This document shows positions 16,511-29,151 of a DNA stretch of 64,000 bases, in pieces. The DNA is from Marinobacterium rhizophilum (lineage in GTDB: Bacteria; Pseudomonadota; Gammaproteobacteria; Pseudomonadales; Balneatricaceae). The first letter of the stretch is position 1. Every line of letters starts with the position of its first letter. Location: contig NZ_CP073347.1 in assembly GCF_024397915.1 (NCBI RefSeq), positions 868,001 through 932,000 on the forward strand. The letters are read 5' to 3'. Below the pieces are notes generated by a model. The model was given only the letters and a program-made list of their open reading frames with translations. It was not told the DNA's origin and did not search any database. The position numbers were made by a program, and so were the translations under genes.

Positions 16511-16783
16511 TCAGGGCTGATCGTAGTGCCCGCCAATAGCGAAGATATAGATGGACTTATCATCGAAGCGATATATCAAGCGGTCTTTCTGTGAAATTCG
16601 CTTGGACCAGAGGCCTGACAGATTGTGCTTGAGTGGCTCGGGTTTTCCCAAACCTGAGGAAGGATCATCCAGTCGGAGCATTTCCTTGAGCAATTTACAT
16701 AAGGCTTTGTGGAGTCGCTTGTCCTTTTCGCGCATAGTCTCATAGGCCTCCCAGGTATTGCCCTCAAATACCAGTGATCTCAT
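16511..16783 (-). CDS. yoeB: YoeB-family ribosome-dependent mRNA endonuclease toxin
   Basis: A toxin that cleaves mRNA in the ribosomal A site when freed from YefM. It has 90 residues (E. coli YoeB has 84) and the family block GLGKPEPLKHNLSGLWSKRI. The catalytic residues match with an offset of three: Glu49, Arg68 in DRLIYR, and His86 in GGHYDQP. The gene overlaps the 3' end of the antitoxin gene by 20 bases, the usual antitoxin-first order, so translation is coupled. Confidence 0.9.
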   Translation of the reverse strand: MRSLVFEGNTWEAYETMREKDKRLHKALCKLLKEMLRLDDPSSGLGKPEPLKHNLSGLWSKRISQKDRLIYRFDDKSIYIFAIGGHYDQP

Positions 16784-17036
16784 TTATCTGCTCGTCGGTC
16801 GGTTTGTAGCCTTGTCCGCGGGTATGGGTGTCCAGCGAATCGGCTATCTGCTGCATGAGACTCTTGCTTTGCAGCACGTGAAGGGTTTCCTGCTCTCGCT
16901 CCCAATCATCAGCGCTGACCACTACAAAATCCTCGCCGGCTCGCCGGGTCACCTTGAGCGGCTCGTGCCGGCTAACGACCTGCTCTACAACGCTTTTCAG
17001 GTTGTCTCTAAATTTGTTCACGCTAATTGTGTCCAT
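16764..17036 (-). CDS. yefM: YefM/Phd-family antitoxin
   Basis: A 90-residue antitoxin. Its N-terminal Phd/YefM fold (MDTISVNKFRDNLKSVVEQV, then EPLKVTRRAGEDFVVVSADDW) dimerises and binds DNA. The flexible C-terminal tail should wrap YoeB. The ATG at 17036 is preferred over one at 17069 because GAGGGTG lies just before it and the upstream codons fall inside the operator palindrome. Autorepression is likely. Confidence 0.9.
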   Translation of the reverse strand: MDTISVNKFRDNLKSVVEQVVSRHEPLKVTRRAGEDFVVVSADDWEREQETLHVLQSKSLMQQIADSLDTHTRGQGYKPTDEQINEITGI

Positions 17037-17049
17037 ATTCGCACCCTCA

Positions 17050-17068
17050 TGTACGGAAATGCCGTACA
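17050..17068. promoter_or_regulatory. Operator palindrome of yefM-yoeB
   Basis: TGTACGG-AAATG-CCGTACA is a perfect inverted repeat 13 bases upstream of the yefM start. E. coli YefM-YoeB binds sites with TGTACA cores, so this is the expected autoregulatory operator. On the minus strand a TATAGT lies next to it as a possible -10. Confidence 0.75.
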
Positions 17069-17202
17069 ACTATATACCACAGGCCCTGGCAGGGCCAAGC
17101 TGCACGACCCATTTTTCGTTTCGCCTGCGGCTACGCAGTTAAGCGGCACCGGTTAGATGTCATCGCCGTCTACAGGCAAATAAACGTCTGATTTCCTGGC
17201 AA

Positions 17203-17367
17203 CCCATACGGGCACCTCGAAAAACCTACTGCGCGACTCATAGGCTGCGTTGCGCGGTGCTGGTGCGCCAGCCCGGTAGGAATCCTCATGTATACCCCAT
17301 ACACTGCGCATCCGCGCGCCGTGCGCCTTGCCTCTAAGCCTGCTCGTTACGGTTTTTCGAGGTGCCC
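17203..17367. repeat. ~160-bp dispersed element with inverted ends
   Basis: GGGCACCTCGAAAAACC (from 17209) is the reverse complement of GGTTTTTCGAGGTGCCC (ending 17367). The interior is GC-rich. Its minus strand contains GAGGCAAGGCGCACGGCGCG and GGGGTATACATGAGG, closely matched on the plus strand at about 25575-25635. It is thus one of two copies of the same family here. Confidence 0.7.
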
Positions 17368-17373
17368 ATACGA

Positions 17374-17403
17374 AAAAGCCCCGGCATGGCTGCCGGGGCT
17401 TTT
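17374..17403 (-). terminator. Rho-independent terminator of metH
   Basis: AAAAGCCCCGGCA and TGCCGGGGCTTTT form a perfect 13-bp stem around TGGC. On the minus strand it ends in TTTTT. It lies 74 bases beyond the metH stop. The bases in between (17406-17476) carry several short AAGCT-type direct repeats. Confidence 0.9.
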
Positions 17404-17476
17404 CTCGTTCCTGGGCTTAAAGCTCGGGGCTCTTAAAGCTGACAGCTCAAGGCTTACAGCTTAAAACTTAAAAGCC

Positions 17477-21217
<3,741 letters not shown>

Positions 21218-21495
21218 TACGAAGATCGCTATTGTAAATCAAAAGCTTGCCACTTTTCCTGAGGGCTGTTCATGAAGAGTTGAAAAAAACTGGTTTGGGG
21301 TCGCGCCAAGGCCGGAATGGGTCGTGTGGGGCACGGAACGCTTTCGGATTTCTTTCCTGACGGCGAGTCGAGTATTATGTGCACCGCACAAATGGCTGCT
21401 GCTCCTGCACCCGGCCGTTTGGCGCAACTCGGATCAACAAGGTGCTGGCCCTGGGCGAGGCAGCAGATCAGGTTTGGCAAAGGTAGCGAGCATCC

Positions 21496-23151
21496 ATGAA
21501 TAAAAATTCGAAGGCAGCCGAGGTCAGCATGGAAAACCTGTTGCGGATTTTCACGGTTCCCGAAGCGCCCGGATCGACCCTGAGTCGGCTGGAGCATGAT
21601 ATTTCCGCTAACCTGGCCGGTTTTCTGCAAGATCATATCGTCGCCGAAGAGACCGACCTGGTTAAGATCGAGCGGGACTTCAGCGATACGCTGATCCCCG
21701 AGGCCCCGGTCTATGTGTCGGAGCAGGCGCAGTTCCTGCTCGACAAGGTGGTGGCGCAGTCGGTGCATACCTCGTCCCCGAGCTTTGTCGGCCACATGAC
21801 CTCGGCCTTGCCCTATTTCATGATTCCGTTGTCCAAGATCATGATCGCCCTGAACCAGAACCTGGTGAAAACCGAAACCTCCAAGGCATTCACGCCGCTG
21901 GAGCGCCAGGTGCTGGGCATGCTGCATCGCCTGGTCTACGACCAGCCAACGGAGTTCTACGAGCGCTGGCTGCACGACAGTCACCGCCACCTGGGGGCCT
22001 TCTGCTCCGGCGGCACGGTGGCCAATATCACGGCGCTCTGGGCGGCGCGCAACCGTGCCTTCGGGCCAGACGGGGCCTTCCCGGGAATTACCCGCGCCGG
22101 CGTCTTCGCCGCCATGCGACACTATGGCTGCGAGGGGATGGCGGTGCTGGTGTCCGAGCGCGGGCACTATTCGCTGTCCAAGGCGGCCGATGTGCTGGGT
22201 ATCGGCCGCGACCAGATCGTGGCGGTGGAAACGGACGGTCACAACCGTATACGCCCCGATGCGCTGCAGGCGAAGATCAGGCAGCTGCAACAGCAGCACA
22301 TTCGCCCCTTTGCGCTGGTCGGCGTGGCCGGTACCACCGAGACCGGCAATATAGACCCGCTGGACAAGCTTGCCGATATCGCCGAGGAACATGGCATTCA
22401 TTTCCATGTGGATGGCGCCTGGGGCGGCCCGACGCTGTTTTCCGATCGCTACCGCGCACGCCTCAAGGGGATCGAGCGGGCCGACTCCGTGACCATCGAT
22501 GCCCACAAGCAGCTGTATGTGCCCATGGGCGTTGGCCTGGTGCTGTTTCGCGACTCCTCGGTGCTCAAGAGCATCGAACACCATGCCCAGTACATTATTC
22601 GCCAGGGCTCGAAGGACCTGGGCAGCGCCACGCTCGAGGGCTCGCGCCCCGGCATGGCGATGCTGGTGCACTCGGCCCTGAAGATCATCGGCCGGCGCGG
22701 CTACTCGATGCTGATCGATAACGGCATCGATATGGCGGCGCGTTTCGCCGGGCGCATCGAGACGCTGGAGGATTTCGAGCTGGTGTCCGCGCCGGAGCTC
22801 AATATCCTGACCTACCGCTGGGTGCCGGCATCGGTGCAGGCGGTGCTGCGCGAGGTCGATGACGACCTGCAACGGCAGATCAACGATCTGCTCAGCCGCA
22901 TCACCCGCACCATTCAAAAGACCCAGCGCGAGCACGGCAAGGCCTTCGTGTCCCGTACCCGGTTGACGCCGGACCGTTATAACCGCCACGCCATTACGGT
23001 GTTCCGCGTGGTGCTGGCCAACCCCCTGACCACCGATGCCGTGTTGCAGCAGGTCATCGATGAGCAGCGGGAGATCGTTGTGTCCCTGGCGGATAACGCG
23101 GACATCATCGAGCTCAACCGCCTCACCGGGGTTGCCCTGGCCCCGGGTTAA
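21496..23151 (+). CDS. panP: PLP-dependent aspartate 1-decarboxylase, PanP type
   Basis: This enzyme probably decarboxylates L-aspartate to beta-alanine for pantothenate synthesis, replacing pyruvoyl PanD in some gammaproteobacteria. The 551-residue protein is a group II PLP decarboxylase: GAFCSGGTVANITALW binds the PLP phosphate, Asp306 in HVDGAWGG contacts the pyridine, and Lys338 in TIDAHKQLYVP holds the cofactor. Length and the N-terminal block (SPSFVGHMTSALPYF) fit the PanP family known from Vibrio. A glutamate or other amino-acid decarboxylase is the alternative. It is divergent from metH. Confidence 0.8.
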   Translation: MNKNSKAAEVSMENLLRIFTVPEAPGSTLSRLEHDISANLAGFLQDHIVAEETDLVKIERDFSDTLIPEAPVYVSEQAQFLLDKVVAQSVHTSSPSFVGHMTSALPYFMIPLSKIMIALNQNLVKTETSKAFTPLERQVLGMLHRLVYDQPTEFYERWLHDSHRHLGAFCSGGTVANITALWAARNRAFGPDGAFPGITRAGVFAAMRHYGCEGMAVLVSERGHYSLSKAADVLGIGRDQIVAVETDGHNRIRPDALQAKIRQLQQQHIRPFALVGVAGTTETGNIDPLDKLADIAEEHGIHFHVDGAWGGPTLFSDRYRARLKGIERADSVTIDAHKQLYVPMGVGLVLFRDSSVLKSIEHHAQYIIRQGSKDLGSATLEGSRPGMAMLVHSALKIIGRRGYSMLIDNGIDMAARFAGRIETLEDFELVSAPELNILTYRWVPASVQAVLREVDDDLQRQINDLLSRITRTIQKTQREHGKAFVSRTRLTPDRYNRHAITVFRVVLANPLTTDAVLQQVIDEQREIVVSLADNADIIELNRLTGVALAPG

Positions 23152-23276
23152 GCTGCACGACCTTCCTGTCTTTACATGCTTGCCACACAGAGCGGTGCCG
23201 CCGCTCTGTGGTGTCCTGCCGCGCGTTCCCTGTCGGCGGCAGCCAGCTGTAGCAGCATTAACGGGCAAAAACGATG

Positions 23277-23427
23277 ATTGTCGACACTTTGATGCCTGCG
23301 CGCCGGTTCGGGCGGCTGTCAAACCCGGTTTTAGAGCAGAATTGTCGCCAATATAGCCTTTTGTCTAGGTTGTATAGCCCGTAAATATGATTAAGCTGGG
23401 TCTGTATAAGAGCCAGGTGTCGACAAT
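23277..23427. promoter_or_regulatory. Paired TGTCGACA operators upstream of prpE
   Basis: ATTGTCGACAC (23277-23287) and GTGTCGACAAT (23417-23427) are exact reverse complements 129 bases apart, and each contains the palindrome TGTCGACA. They lie in the only intergenic stretch before prpE. Such ATTGTCGACAAT-like sites are of the kind used by FCD-type GntR repressors. The regulator is not in the window. Confidence 0.55.
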
Positions 23428-23475
23428 CATTCGAGTCCCTGGCATCGACGACAGATAACAATAAAGGGCTGCAGC

Positions 23476-25365
23476 ATGTCTTACCGGGCGGAATACGCAA
23501 GATCCATCGACAATCCATCGGCGTTCTGGGGCGAGAAGGCCGCCGCGCTCAACTGGTTCAAGGCACCGCAACAGATACTCGGCAAGGATGCCAACGGGGT
23601 TGACCGCTGGTTCGCCGATGGCGAGCTGAACACCGCCTACCTGGCGCTGGATGTTCACGTGGAGCAGGGGCGCGGTGACCAGGCGGCACTGATCTTCGAC
23701 TCGCCCGTGACCGGCACGAAGCGCCAGTTCAGCTACCGGGAACTGCGGGACCAGGTGGCACGCTTTGCCGGTGTGCTGCGCACCCAGGGCGTGGCCAGGG
23801 GGGATCGGGTGCTGATCTACATGCCAATGATTCCAGAGGCGGTGATCGCCATGCTGGCGGTAGCGCGCCTGGGCGCCGTGCATTCGGTGGTGTTTGGCGG
23901 TTTTGCCGCGCCGGAGCTGGCGGTGCGCATCGATGATGCCAGCCCAAAGGTGATCGTTACCGCCTCCTGCGGCATCGAAATCAGCAAGGTCATCCCCTAC
24001 AAGCCATTGCTGGATGAAGCGCTAGTGCGGGCGCAGCACAGCCCCGCTGCCTGCGTGGTGCTGCAGCGGCCCGAAGTGGCGGCCGAGCTGCAGAGCGGGC
24101 GTGATCTGGACTGGCAGCAGGCCATGGCAACGGCGACACCGGCCGACTGCGTGCCGGTGCGGGCCACCGATCCGCTCTATATCCTGTACACCTCCGGTAC
24201 CACCGGCAAGCCCAAGGGGGTGGTGCGGGATAATGGCGGCCATGCCGTGGCGTTGAAGTACTCCATGCAGGCCATTTACAACATGAATCCCGGCGATGTG
24301 TTCTGGGCCGCCTCCGATGTCGGCTGGGTGGTGGGGCATTCCTATATCGTTTACGGGCCTCTGCTCGCCGGCTGCACCACCCTGGTGTACGAAGGCAAGC
24401 CGGTACGCACCCCCGATGCCGGCGCTTTCTGGCGGGTCTGTGCCGAATACCGGGTGAAGGCGCTGTTTGCTGCGCCCACGGCGTTTCGGGCCATCAAGAA
24501 GGAAGACCCCGAGGGCGCGCTGCTCAAGCAGCACGACCTTTCGACCCTGCAAACCATCTTTATGGCCGGCGAACGGCTGGACCCGCCCACCTATCACTGG
24601 ACCCGCGAGGTCACGGGCCTGCCGGTGGTGGACCACTGGTGGCAGACCGAATCCGGCTGGGCCATCTGCGCCAATCCCACGGGGCTGGAAATGCTGGCGC
24701 CCAAGCCCGGTTCGTCCACCGTGCCGGTGCCGGGCTACAACGTGCAGATCCTTGGCCCCGAGGGTGACGAGCTGCCGGCCGGGGAGCAGGGCATACTGGC
24801 CCTCAAGCTGCCGCTGCCGCCGGGCTGTCTGCCCACCATCTGGGGCGACTTCGAACGCTTCCAGTCGGGTTACCTGTCGGACTACCCGGGCTACTACTCC
24901 TCCGGGGATGGCGGCTACAAGGATGAAGACGGTTATGTCTTTATCATGGGGCGCACCGATGACGTGATTAACGTCGCCGGCCATCGCCTGTCCACCGGCG
25001 AGATGGAAGAAATTGTCGCAGCGCACCCCGCCGTGGCCGAATGCGCCGTGATCGGTGTGCAGGATGAGCTCAAGGGTCAGCAGCCGGTGGGGCTGGTACT
25101 GTTAAAAGATGGCGTGGAGCTGGATGAAGCCGAGCTCGAAGCCGAGCTGGTGGCCCGGGTGAGGGAGGTGATCGGTGCCGTGGCCTGCTTCAAGCGCGCG
25201 GTGGTGGTGCAGCGCCTGCCCAAAACCCGCTCCGGCAAGATCCTGCGCAAGCTGCTGCGCCAGATCGCCGATGGCCAGGATTACTCGGTGCCATCCACCA
25301 TCGACGACCCGGCCAGCCTTGCTGAAATCGAAGCGATCCTGGCCCGGCGCGCCCTGGTGGGCTAA
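23476..25365 (+). CDS. prpE: Propionyl-CoA synthetase
   Basis: This enzyme activates propionate to propionyl-CoA with ATP for the methylcitrate cycle. The 629-residue protein is an ANL-superfamily acyl-CoA synthetase. It has the adenylation loop YTSGTTGKPKGVV (near 235), the PrpE-typical stretch WAASDVGWVVGHSYIVYGPL, GRTDDVINVAGHRLSTGE (hinge and A8), and the catalytic Lys in KTRSGKILRK (near 590). Length and motifs favour PrpE over acetyl-CoA synthetase (about 650). It stands alone, not beside prpBCD, with inverted operator-like sites upstream. Confidence 0.88.
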   Translation: MSYRAEYARSIDNPSAFWGEKAAALNWFKAPQQILGKDANGVDRWFADGELNTAYLALDVHVEQGRGDQAALIFDSPVTGTKRQFSYRELRDQVARFAGVLRTQGVARGDRVLIYMPMIPEAVIAMLAVARLGAVHSVVFGGFAAPELAVRIDDASPKVIVTASCGIEISKVIPYKPLLDEALVRAQHSPAACVVLQRPEVAAELQSGRDLDWQQAMATATPADCVPVRATDPLYILYTSGTTGKPKGVVRDNGGHAVALKYSMQAIYNMNPGDVFWAASDVGWVVGHSYIVYGPLLAGCTTLVYEGKPVRTPDAGAFWRVCAEYRVKALFAAPTAFRAIKKEDPEGALLKQHDLSTLQTIFMAGERLDPPTYHWTREVTGLPVVDHWWQTESGWAICANPTGLEMLAPKPGSSTVPVPGYNVQILGPEGDELPAGEQGILALKLPLPPGCLPTIWGDFERFQSGYLSDYPGYYSSGDGGYKDEDGYVFIMGRTDDVINVAGHRLSTGEMEEIVAAHPAVAECAVIGVQDELKGQQPVGLVLLKDGVELDEAELEAELVARVREVIGAVACFKRAVVVQRLPKTRSGKILRKLLRQIADGQDYSVPSTIDDPASLAEIEAILARRALVG

Positions 25366-25544
25366 GGCTGTACAGGCCGGGCGGTGGGGTGTCGTCGGGT
25401 GCTTTTCGTCACGCGGGGCCTGCCCGGTTTTGTGCCAATCCTGTTACTTTTTTGGAACAGTAGTCGACCGGGCCTGGGAAGCTGTCCTATTATTCAAACG
25501 TTTTATAAATTCGGCAGATTCGGAAAAGGTGTGGCTTCCATAAC

Positions 25545-25691
25545 AACAGGGCGTTTCTAAAAACCGCAGCGAGCGGTCCAGAGGCAAGGCGCAGGGCGCG
25601 CAGGAGCCGCAGTTTACGGGGTATGCATGAGGGTTTTGAGCAGCGCGCAAACTGCAGATGAGTTTGCGCAGCCGCTTTGCAGGAAGTGCCC
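25545..25691. repeat. Second copy of the dispersed element seen at 17203-17367
   Basis: CAGAGGCAAGGCGCAGGGCG and ACGGGGTATGCATGAGG match the minus strand of 17220-17350. The ends are more decayed (GGGCGTTTCT against GGAAGTGCCC). It is noncoding and lies just upstream of the secreted protease gene. Confidence 0.65.
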
Positions 25692-25741
25692 AACAGTGAG
25701 CTCTGAAAACCGACTGCCAAGACGAGCAGGGAGATTTCAGG

Positions 25742-28126
25742 ATGCCTATCAAGCGTCACAGCCCCATTGTTGGGTGCATTACCGCCTTATTACTCAGTAC
25801 CAGCGCGCTGGGTGCACCCGGAGAAAACGGGGGCGCCGGCTTTGACGGCAACCCGGACAACCTGCCGCCCGGGCGCTTGCGAAGCCAGATCGAGCGGTTG
25901 CCGCCACCTGCGCAGCAACGGGCGCTGAAATGGCTTGAGCGCTTCGATATCCCGACGCAGGACTACGAGTTCCTGCGGGTCGATCCCAGTGGCGGCATTT
26001 ACTACGAGGATACGGTTCTGCCGGACGAGGTCGACGGTGCAGAGAGCGCCTCTGGCGGCGAGCCCCAGGCCGTGGCGCCGGCGGATACGTTTTTACTGCA
26101 CAGCCGGCCCGGCGCCAGCAAGGTGGTCTTTCTCGACTTCGACGGCCATGTGATCAGCGGCACCGCCTGGAACGGCGGCAACAACAGTCTTTATGCCAGG
26201 CCCTTCGATACCGATGGCAACCCGGGCAGCTTCAGCGACAGCGAGCGCAACAGCATCGCCGAGATCTGGCACCGGGTGTCCGAGGACATGGCGCCGTTCG
26301 ACATCGATGTCACTACCGAAGATCCCGGCAGCTTCGGGCCGACCACCGGCCATGTGCTGATCACGGAGGATACTGACGAGTTCGGCACCGACATGCCGTC
26401 CAAGGGCGCGGGCGGTGTCGCCTATGTCGGTGTCTGGGGCGCTTCCTACTACACGAATTATCAGCCGGCGCTGGTGTACTTCGACAATCTCGGTGGCGGT
26501 AATCCGACCTATGTGTCGGAAGCGGCCAGCCATGAATTCGGCCACAACCTTGGGCTGTCGCACGATGGTGTAGCCGGCGGCGCCAGCTATTACACAGGCC
26601 ATGGTTCCGGCTACGTCTCCTGGGCACCGATCATGGGGGTGGGCTATTACCAGAACGTCACCCAGTGGAGCCAGGGGGAGTACAGCGGTGCCAATAATAC
26701 TCAGGATGACCTGGCGATCATCAGTGACCAGCTGGAATACCGGCCGGATGATCACGCCAACGGCATGACCGCCGCCACACCGCTGCTGGTGGATCCTAAC
26801 GGTGCCGTTTACGTCACCTTTCCTGAAATCGACCCGCATAACCTCAACCCGGCGAATAAAGGCGTGATTGAAACCCGCGATGATGTGGATCTGTTCTGGT
26901 TCGATACCGCCGAGGGCTATGTCAGCTTCAACGTGATTCCGGCCTGGGAGGCCTTCTCCCGTAACAGCCGGCGCGGTGCCAACCTGGATATCGAGGTCAG
27001 CCTGTATGATGCCCAGGGTAACTGGGTGGCCAGCAGCGATCCGCTGGATGATACCCTGGCGCAGCTCGATGAGTATCTTCCCGCCGGGCGTTACTACCTA
27101 CAGGTCAGTGGAGTCGGCAATAGCCAAAGCCCCTACAGCGACTATGGCAGCCTGGGCATGTACTTCATTTCCGGCTCCGTGCAGCCGGTGAGCCCAGATA
27201 CCACGGCGCCGACGCCAAGTCCGTCCGGCTGGTGGGCCTCGGCGCCGTCGGCCCTGAGCGCCAGCCGTATCGACATGGCCGCCAACCCGGCGACCGACGA
27301 CTCCGGCGTCGTGCAGTACTATTTCCAGTGCGTTACCGGCAGCGGTTGCAGCGACAGTGGCTGGCAGAGTGGTACGGCATTCAGTGCAACCGGCCTGGTC
27401 CCTGGTACCTACTACAGCTTCCAGGTGAAGGCGAGGGACGCGGCCCACAACGAAACCGCACTGTCGCCGATGCTCGGAACCACGACGCTGGCCAACCAGC
27501 TGCCCGTGGCGGCAGATGACAGTGCCATCACCGACGAGGGGCAGTCCGTTGTTATTGCGGTGCTGGCCAATGACAGCGACCCGGACGGAGGTTCGCTGTC
27601 GATCGCCAGTCACGGGCAGGGCAACAACGGCAGTGTGAGCCAGAGTGGCAGCAGCCTGGTGTATGTGCCAGCGCAGGATTTTTTCGGTACCGACAGCTTC
27701 ACTTATACCGTTACCGATGGATACGGCGACTCGCTGCCGGCAACGGTGACTGTTACTGTCAACGAGGTGAATGAACCACCGGTGGCGGTTGATGACAGTG
27801 CCGAGGTGGGGCTTAACAGTTCGCTGACGATCGATGTGCTGGCCAACGATTCCGACCCGGACCAGGACCCGCTAAGCATCAGCGGATACACCCAGGGCAA
27901 CAAGGGCGCGGTGGTGCTATCAGCGGGTGGTGACCAGCTCGTTTACAGCAGCGGCAACAAGCGTGGCGGTGACAGCTTCACTTATACCGTTATCGACAAC
28001 AGGGGCGGTTCCGCCACCGCGACTGTAGTCATCAGCATCAGCCGCAACGGCGGTGGGGATGACGGCGGTGACAGCGGTGGTGGAGGTAACGGCGGCGGCA
28101 AGTGCCATCCGAAAAAGGGCTGTTAG
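25742..28126 (+). CDS. Secreted metzincin-type metalloprotease with PPC, FN3 and cadherin-like repeats
   Basis: A 794-residue exported protein with a signal peptide at about 1-24. The zinc site is HEFGHNLGLSHD (His264, Glu265, His268, His274, Asp275), followed by a Met-turn (PIMGVGYY, near 299), so it is a metzincin. After it come a pre-peptidase C-terminal-like domain (about 375-475, DVDLFWFDTAEG), a fibronectin-III-like domain (about 490-590), and two cadherin-like/Big-type repeats, each with VLANDSDPD. The Gly/Asp-rich tail ends CHPKKGC, perhaps a disulfide loop. It is likely a surface or secreted protein-degrading enzyme. No inhibitor or secretion gene is adjacent. Confidence 0.85.
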   Translation: MPIKRHSPIVGCITALLLSTSALGAPGENGGAGFDGNPDNLPPGRLRSQIERLPPPAQQRALKWLERFDIPTQDYEFLRVDPSGGIYYEDTVLPDEVDGAESASGGEPQAVAPADTFLLHSRPGASKVVFLDFDGHVISGTAWNGGNNSLYARPFDTDGNPGSFSDSERNSIAEIWHRVSEDMAPFDIDVTTEDPGSFGPTTGHVLITEDTDEFGTDMPSKGAGGVAYVGVWGASYYTNYQPALVYFDNLGGGNPTYVSEAASHEFGHNLGLSHDGVAGGASYYTGHGSGYVSWAPIMGVGYYQNVTQWSQGEYSGANNTQDDLAIISDQLEYRPDDHANGMTAATPLLVDPNGAVYVTFPEIDPHNLNPANKGVIETRDDVDLFWFDTAEGYVSFNVIPAWEAFSRNSRRGANLDIEVSLYDAQGNWVASSDPLDDTLAQLDEYLPAGRYYLQVSGVGNSQSPYSDYGSLGMYFISGSVQPVSPDTTAPTPSPSGWWASAPSALSASRIDMAANPATDDSGVVQYYFQCVTGSGCSDSGWQSGTAFSATGLVPGTYYSFQVKARDAAHNETALSPMLGTTTLANQLPVAADDSAITDEGQSVVIAVLANDSDPDGGSLSIASHGQGNNGSVSQSGSSLVYVPAQDFFGTDSFTYTVTDGYGDSLPATVTVTVNEVNEPPVAVDDSAEVGLNSSLTIDVLANDSDPDQDPLSISGYTQGNKGAVVLSAGGDQLVYSSGNKRGGDSFTYTVIDNRGGSATATVVISISRNGGGDDGGDSGGGGNGGGKCHPKKGC

Positions 28127-28170
28127 GCGGCACTTGAACTGCACCGCACAAGCACCCGTCGATTCGCAAC

Positions 28171-28192
28171 AGGACCGCCTTCGGGCGGTCCT
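28171..28192. terminator. Hairpin between convergent genes
   Basis: AGGACCGCC-TTCG-GGCGGTCCT is a perfect 9-bp stem with a stable tetraloop, between the protease gene and the convergent SDR gene. No long T-run follows. It probably serves as a terminator in one or both directions. Confidence 0.65.
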
Positions 28193-28232
28193 GTCAGTTC
28201 AAGGGGCGGCTGCGGGTCTGATGCGCCGACCG

Positions 28233-29084
28233 TCAGCGGTTCTCCCGGTCAGCCACGGCACGCAGTACCCAGTCCAGTGCCCGGGTCGGTAGCAGGCGCC
28301 GCAGGGTGCCAAAGATGTGGGTGGGGGTGGTGACGTAGTAACGGGGCCGGGCCTGGTGGGCTTCCAGCGCGTGCAGCACCTTCACCAGCACCGCTTCGGG
28401 GCGCAGGGTGAAGGGGTCTTTCTTGCCGCTGTCGCCCAGGGCCGCCAGGCGCTGCTCGACGGCGGCGTAGGTGTCGCGGTGCGGGCTGTTGCTGCGGTCA
28501 ATATTCTGCTTGAACTTGGCGTAGGCATTGTCGCGGAAATGGCTGATCACGGGCCCGGTTTCGATCAGTGATACCTGGATGCCGCTGCCGTGCAGCTCCT
28601 GGCGCAGGGTATCGCTGAGGCCTTCGAGGGCAAACTTGGAGGCGTTGTAGGCGCCGCGGTACTTGAGTGTAATCAGGCCCAGCACCGAGCTGTGCTGAAT
28701 GATGCGGCCCTGTCCCTGGCGGCGCATCGCCGGAAGCACCTTGCATGCCAGCTCGTGGGCGCCGAACAGGTTGGTTTCGAACTGCTCGCGCAGCGCCTGG
28801 CGGCTAACATCTTCCACCGCGCCCGGCTGGCCAAAGCCTGCGTTATTGAACAGGGCATAGAGGCTGCCGCCGGTTTGCTCAAGTACCCAGGCAACCGCGC
28901 TGTCTATGGAGCCACTGTCATCCACATCCAGCTGGCAGCTCTCCAGACCCTGTTCGCGCAGGTGATCCACGTCTTCGGGTTTACGCGCCGTGGCAAAAAC
29001 GCGGTAGCCGCGTTGGCGCAGCCCCAGGGCGACATGGTGGCCGATGCCGCTGGAGCAGCCGGTGATCAATATGCTTTTTTCCAT
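28233..29084 (-). CDS. Short-chain dehydrogenase/reductase
   Basis: A 283-residue classical SDR oxidoreductase. It has the cofactor motif TGCSSGIG (residues 8-15) with ARKPED after beta-2, which suggests NADP preference, then NNAGFGQPGAVED, Ser in HSSVLG, and the active-site YNASKFALEG. The C-terminal extension with HIFGTLRRLLPTRALDWVL is typical of the YbbO-like/retinol-dehydrogenase-like branch. The substrate is unknown. It sits in the same direction as the AEC permease gene, 67 bases downstream of it. Confidence 0.85.
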   Translation of the reverse strand: MEKSILITGCSSGIGHHVALGLRQRGYRVFATARKPEDVDHLREQGLESCQLDVDDSGSIDSAVAWVLEQTGGSLYALFNNAGFGQPGAVEDVSRQALREQFETNLFGAHELACKVLPAMRRQGQGRIIQHSSVLGLITLKYRGAYNASKFALEGLSDTLRQELHGSGIQVSLIETGPVISHFRDNAYAKFKQNIDRSNSPHRDTYAAVEQRLAALGDSGKKDPFTLRPEAVLVKVLHALEAHQARPRYYVTTPTHIFGTLRRLLPTRALDWVLRAVADRENR

Positions 29085-29151
29085 GGCCGCTGCGTCCTCT
29101 GTGCGCCGTTAAGTCCTGGGCAGGCATGCTAACAGATTTTAGCGGCTGGCC

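Noticed and set aside
21218..21495. Cobalamin or SAM riboswitch upstream of metH
   Set aside because: I looked for the B12-box and other conserved riboswitch words on the minus strand and found none.
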